Positions 60,217 to 64,000 of a stretch of DNA of 64,000 nt are shown here, one piece after another. The stretch covers positions 1-64,000 of the forward strand of contig JBBIKG010000012.1 in the NCBI GenBank assembly GCA_037445555.1, in the 5' to 3' direction. The DNA is from JAAYJT01 sp037445555 (GTDB taxonomy: Bacteria; Bacteroidota; Bacteroidia; Bacteroidales; JAAYJT01). Every line of letters starts with the position of its first letter. Positions within the stretch are counted from its first letter, which is position 1. A program made the translations under genes and the position numbers. Under the pieces are notes generated by a model. That model did not search any database. It had not been told where the DNA came from and saw only the letters and a program-made list of their open reading frames with translations.

Positions 60217-63200
60217 TTATTGCGTTGAATCTGCCTCCGAAATCTCATCATCCGAGCGTATCTGGTGTTTCTTTTGGCTGGCAAAAGCAAGGGAAATCAC
60301 CATCAGAACCACCACAACCGCCACATATACTCCTGCAGGCACGGGAGCCGGATCGCCCTGGGCATAGCTGTGAAGCCCCGACAGGTAATAGTTCACCCCG
60401 AAATAGGTCATCAGCACTGAAGAGAATCCCGCCAGAGCGGCGGCACTCAGCGCAAACTGGCCCCTTAACCCGGGAATCTTGTGCATATGGGTGATGAATG
60501 AATATATCAAAATTGTGACTAAAGACCATGTTTCTTTTGGATCCCAGCCCCAATATCGACCCCACGACTCGTTAGCCCACACCCCTCCAAGAAACGAGCC
60601 TATTGTCAGAAGATAAAGTCCTAGGATAAGTGCTATCTCAATGATGTAGGAAAGCTCTTTTACAGTGAAGCCAACTCGTGCAGAATTGTAGGATGTGCGA
60701 CTAATTATCAGTAGCAGGTTTGTTAGCCCCAACAGAGCCCCTGTGCCAAGAAATCCATAGCTGGCTGTAATAACAGAAACATGGATTATAAGCCAATATG
60801 ATTTGAGAACAGGCACTAAATTGGTAAGTTCGGGATTCATCCAGCTCATCCCTGCAACAAAAAGTGTAATGGCTGCTAATATAGCGGTTACTGCAAGGGT
60901 AATGGGCGAGCGCCGTGCGAAAACCAATCCGGCCAGAGCCGAAGTCCAACTGATGTAAAGCAAAGTTTCATAGCCATTACTCCAAGGTGCATGATCGGTA
61001 ATATACCAGCGGGCGGCCATAGCCATTGTATGAATCAATAATAGGCCGAGTATGATCCAAAAAACAATTTTGGCAAGGTTGGCTCGCCTGGCAACCGGAC
61101 TCATTAATGTTGTGATCTGATAAATAAGTAAAAGCAAACCGAAGAAAATATATAGTATGGCCAGCCTGCTGTATATGTTTAAGTTGATATAATGAATTTC
61201 AAGCCATGTTTTGAATCGGGGCGGGTGAATCGCCGCTCCAGCTGTTTTTTGAAAGTCAATCAGCTGATCGAGATATGTATTGGCTTGGCTATAGTCCTTA
61301 GAAACTTCGGCCTTCATCAAAGCATGCAAATAGTTCTGCATCGACTTTAGCGCCGGATTTTCCTTTAATGCTTCATTGTGGCTGAGCGCGCTGTGAAAAT
61401 CAGTCCATTTATTATTTGGGTCGCCCGGTACTGGAAAAATTGTCAGGTAAGTGCCATTGAGCATCCCATACAATACGTTCACTCTTTCATCAATGGCTAT
61501 TATTTCTTTGTCAAAACGCGATCGTTGTACCAATTTTTTCTCGTACGCTTTTTCTACAAATTCCTGCAATTTGTAGTTTGATTCGTGATCGTTTTGAAAA
61601 AAATCTGCAAAGGATGCCTGCTCAGACCGAATTCCGAGATGGCGTTGTATCTCGGGATTAGAGACTTTAATTATGGGAACGGTGAGCCAGGCCTGTGAGT
61701 TTGCGGTGATTTCAATGAGAATTTGTGTAGCAGTTTTACCGTTAAAAGTTGTTTTCCTGGCAATTTTTCTGAGCAATTCCGAAGCAAGGGTGTTTATCGG
61801 TTCAATACGTCCATCGGCTCCAAGCACCTGTAATCGTCGGAATTTTTTTTCATGCTCTTCAATACTTACACCCGGAGTGCCCTGAGCAAATGCATGAGAA
61901 TATGAAACAAGGAAGGCTATCAGTACGATTCCTGACAGTTGAGTGCTCGATTTGTTTGAGATTCGACCTAAAGCCCCTGCCAGTCTTCTAAATCGGCTGG
62001 AGCGAGCAAAAAGAGATAAAATCATGCCTAAAGTCATCAGGAAGTAGCCAATATAAGTAATGATCGTGCCAGCAGCATCATAATTTACCGAAAGAACCGT
62101 GCCTTCTTCATCCTGATCATATGAAGATTGAAAAAAGCGGTAGCCTTGATATTTGAGTATGTTGTTCATGAATATCCTGTAGGGTCGATTAATATTATGC
62201 GCCTGGTCAATCAGCATAACTTCGCTTGCAAACGATGAGGGACTGTTTGATCCTGGATAGCGCTCGAGTTGAAAGTCATGTAATTTAAGTGAAAACGGCA
62301 GCTGGATAACAGCAGAAGCATAGGATAGATCAATTTCTGTGTCACCAATCTTGAATGTTGTGGGCTCATCGTGACTGTTGGTTTCAAAGATAGAAGCGAT
62401 ATTAGTTTCATTATCAACACTAACCGAAAACTGAAGAGCATTTGAGCCGGGAGTGCCATCAGGCGCAGGTACGGAGACAAGCTTCAGAATCCCGGATTTT
62501 ATGTATTTTTTAATAACAAAAGTTATGTCACCAGTTCGATAAATGGTTCGAGGCATTAGTTCTAGCGGCTGTCCAGGGGCAACTTGCTGATTCCCTTCTA
62601 AGCCCATTTGAGATACAAAAACAGAATCAATTGCATTTAGAACAAGGGTCCCATTTTCTTCCCTGATTCTAAGTTGAGCCTCGGGAGAGTTGTAATCAAA
62701 ACTGAAAACAACGTTCCCGATTCTATGCTGCTTATTTTGCTCAAGTACGAAGTCGTCGCGATGGCCATGCATATCCATGGCGAGCAGTGAAATCATTGGC
62801 ACCCCATTTGGGCCCTCGACCAAGGTCTTGGTGGCATGGGGCAGATAGTCATCGAGTTTTATGGTAATTTTCTTGTGGTTCAGCTTGAAAGTCTTGCTAA
62901 ATCTATTTGCGAAATTTGGCGAAAGCATAAGATCCTTCGTAGCCAAATATTCTTCCCGATTCGAGCGAGCTGATATTTTTAAGGATTTTGTGGATGCTAT
63001 CAAACGACTGCTAGATTCTCCTTCGCGGATGTGCATCATGCCTTCGAAACCAGTATAACGCGTAACCGCTGCCCCAGCCAGTATTACCAAAAACCCAAAG
63101 TGAAACAAAAATACCGGCCAGCGTTTACGACTTACCAGTTTATTTACAACAATGCTTCCTCCTAGGTTGATGGATAATAAGAGCAGTAACACTTCGAACC

Positions 63201-63345
63201 ACCAGGCATTGTAAATGAGAAGCCGGGCAGTTGGGGTGCCAAAATCATTTTCGACAAACGTGGCATATGCAATTGCAAGCGCAAAGACCATTATCAACAT
63301 GCCAGTTATCTGCATCGAGAATACAAATGAAAATACTTTTTTCAT
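60217..63345 (-). CDS. ccsBA: ResB-CcsA fusion, cytochrome c maturation (system II)
   Basis: A 1042-residue fused CcsB/ResB plus CcsA protein that exports haem and attaches it to CxxCH motifs of cytochromes c. The N-terminal ResB part has several helices and a large periplasmic domain with LDDYLPHATKTLVEGPNG and YRIFMNNILKYQGYRFFQSSYDQDEEGT; a central extracytoplasmic region of about 250 residues follows (YSHAFAQGTPGVSIEEHEKKFRRLQVLG). The C-terminal CcsA half has the WWD haem-handling motif ESWGRYWGWDPKETW (about 926-940) and conserved His in FITHMHKIPGLRG. Long, but typical of Bacteroidota fusions that often sit near nrfAH; no cytochrome gene is visible in this window. Confidence 0.92.
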   Translation of the reverse strand: MKKVFSFVFSMQITGMLIMVFALAIAYATFVENDFGTPTARLLIYNAWWFEVLLLLLSINLGGSIVVNKLVSRKRWPVFLFHFGFLVILAGAAVTRYTGFEGMMHIREGESSSRLIASTKSLKISARSNREEYLATKDLMLSPNFANRFSKTFKLNHKKITIKLDDYLPHATKTLVEGPNGVPMISLLAMDMHGHRDDFVLEQNKQHRIGNVVFSFDYNSPEAQLRIREENGTLVLNAIDSVFVSQMGLEGNQQVAPGQPLELMPRTIYRTGDITFVIKKYIKSGILKLVSVPAPDGTPGSNALQFSVSVDNETNIASIFETNSHDEPTTFKIGDTEIDLSYASAVIQLPFSLKLHDFQLERYPGSNSPSSFASEVMLIDQAHNINRPYRIFMNNILKYQGYRFFQSSYDQDEEGTVLSVNYDAAGTIITYIGYFLMTLGMILSLFARSSRFRRLAGALGRISNKSSTQLSGIVLIAFLVSYSHAFAQGTPGVSIEEHEKKFRRLQVLGADGRIEPINTLASELLRKIARKTTFNGKTATQILIEITANSQAWLTVPIIKVSNPEIQRHLGIRSEQASFADFFQNDHESNYKLQEFVEKAYEKKLVQRSRFDKEIIAIDERVNVLYGMLNGTYLTIFPVPGDPNNKWTDFHSALSHNEALKENPALKSMQNYLHALMKAEVSKDYSQANTYLDQLIDFQKTAGAAIHPPRFKTWLEIHYINLNIYSRLAILYIFFGLLLLIYQITTLMSPVARRANLAKIVFWIILGLLLIHTMAMAARWYITDHAPWSNGYETLLYISWTSALAGLVFARRSPITLAVTAILAAITLFVAGMSWMNPELTNLVPVLKSYWLIIHVSVITASYGFLGTGALLGLTNLLLIISRTSYNSARVGFTVKELSYIIEIALILGLYLLTIGSFLGGVWANESWGRYWGWDPKETWSLVTILIYSFITHMHKIPGLRGQFALSAAALAGFSSVLMTYFGVNYYLSGLHSYAQGDPAPVPAGVYVAVVVVLMVISLAFASQKKHQIRSDDEISEADSTQ

Positions 63346-64000
63346 GCTATAATTTAAACTGATTTTAGAAAGTTATTTGCGATTAGAAAAGAATGACCAA
63401 AGACACTTGTTCTTAAATTAACAAATCTGGATACAAAACTATGAATTAATCTCACAATCATTGTTTGATCGCTTTGAGCAGGCAATAGGCTTTGTTAATT
63501 ATTTGTTAATCTGCGCAATTACCATCAACCCTACAGTAAAATGCATATATGTTTTATCTGGTAAAACTTTCCCTTTTTGAACCACTCACTTACAGGTGCT
63601 AGCTTCAACCTGTAGAAAAGGTAACTTGTTTAATAGGTTTGGACGATTTTAGGTGCGTAAATTCTTGTGTTAAGGGCAAGACTTTTGAACTTCCTTTTTC
63701 TGTCAGAAATTCTCTGCCTTGCGCCAGCTATAATATCTCTCTAGCGCGGCTTAGGTTTGGCAAGCGAAAACCTGACAAGTATTGTCAGTTCTTAACCATC
63801 TGTGACTAGTGAAGGAAGAACATTATCCCTATCGTCCGAAATCGAGCACGAGACAATTGTTCACCCAATACGATTATGTCTTTAACTTTAAAGAAAGGCC
63901 TAACCGAATCGGTCAGGTCTTTCTTTAATAGGGCTCCAGGGTTATTAATTGAGTGAGGCTAATGTGTTAAGAAGCAGCGCTCTTGTGAGCCGGTAATTAT
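63346..64000. other. 655 bases without a gene at the right edge
   Basis: Upstream of ccsBA no open frame of note is seen on either strand. It holds three inverted repeats: TACAGGT/ACCTGTA at 63591-63614, CTGACAA/TTGTCAG at 63772-63788 and the stem at 63890-63926. The upstream gene on which the last may act lies partly outside or further away. No tRNA or riboswitch was recognised. Confidence 0.5.
63890..63926. terminator. terminator-like hairpin near right edge
   Basis: AAAGAAAGGCCTAACCGA pairs with TCGGTCAGGTCTTTCTTT (one mismatch and one G-T), flanked by A- and T-rich tracts, so it could act in either direction. No gene ending here is visible in the window. Confidence 0.7.

Noticed and set aside
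1..64000. CRISPR array or retron
   Set aside because: No regularly spaced repeats and no cas or reverse transcriptase genes were seen on either strand.

Overview
This 64 kb window is a chromosome segment of a Bacteroidota bacterium, most likely an anaerobic member of the Bacteroidales/Marinilabiliales side of the phylum. The evidence is: Bacteroidota promoters (TTG, about 19 nt, TAnnTTTG) in front of several genes; a C25 peptidase ending in a type IX secretion sorting domain; a small IPExxxVDY-type protein next to rnc; a LuxE-type acyltransferase; an S46 dipeptidyl-peptidase; a fused ResB-CcsA cytochrome c maturation protein; and a sodium-pump methylmalonyl-CoA decarboxylase cluster together with a tungsten-type aldehyde ferredoxin oxidoreductase. 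No plasmid, phage, rRNA or CRISPR locus was seen.

Layout. 0-7 kb: LuxE-type acyltransferase end, SRAP peptidase, ElbB-like protein, HflX, exported isoaspartyl peptidase, TauE/SafE exporter and an NhaC antiporter with an extra exported N-terminal part. 7-12.8 kb: a complete SUF iron-sulfur operon read leftward (sufB-C-D-S-E and a DUF59/SufT-like gene). 12.9-15.7 kb: acpP-fabF-rnc-IPExxxVDY gene. 15.9-21 kb: gingipain-like C25 protease and the rbfA-methyltransferase-LolC/E-type permease operon. 21-29 kb: outer-membrane and degradative genes (outer membrane protein, M20 amidohydrolase, HExxH lipoprotein peptidase, PagL-like lipid A deacylase, gamma-glutamyltransferase). 29-33 kb: an ECF sigma factor coupled to a membrane protein with a C-terminal beta-barrel-like domain, and an mlaE-mlaF-cvpA operon. 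33-43.7 kb: small lipoprotein, SprT-like protein, mannose-1-phosphate guanylyltransferase, S46 peptidase, Omp85-like barrel, a phospholipase C/P1-nuclease-fold protein, penicillin-acylase-like hydrolase, LEA-like lipoprotein. 43.8-48.7 kb: tRNA-Ala, SagB-type nitroreductase, MBL hydrolase, aldehyde ferredoxin oxidoreductase, S9-like hydrolase. 48.8-53.6 kb: mce-mmdA-oadG-biotin carrier-mmdB-udk. 53.9-56.2 kb: Hsp20, tRNA-Asn, and a tiny GIY-YIG nuclease gene bracketed by a duplicated tRNA 3' half, then two cold-shock-domain genes. 56.2-60.2 kb: a decapitated MmeI-type methyltransferase remnant, an SDR/CPBP/epimerase operon with a frameshift, and about 1 kb of apparently decayed DNA. 60.2-64 kb: ccsBA and an empty tail.

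The genes fit an organism living on peptides and organic acids: exported proteases, dipeptidyl-peptidase, gamma-glutamyltransferase and asparaginase-type enzymes release amino acids; aldehyde oxidation could feed ferredoxin; and methylmalonyl-CoA decarboxylation would pump sodium that NhaC-type antiporters can use. Much of the rest is envelope biology. The most distinctive structure is the tRNA-Asn/GIY-YIG locus at 54.5-55.0 kb, which looks like a minimal mobile element that copies the tRNA 3' end and terminator. All functions are read from sequence motifs alone and no database search was possible.
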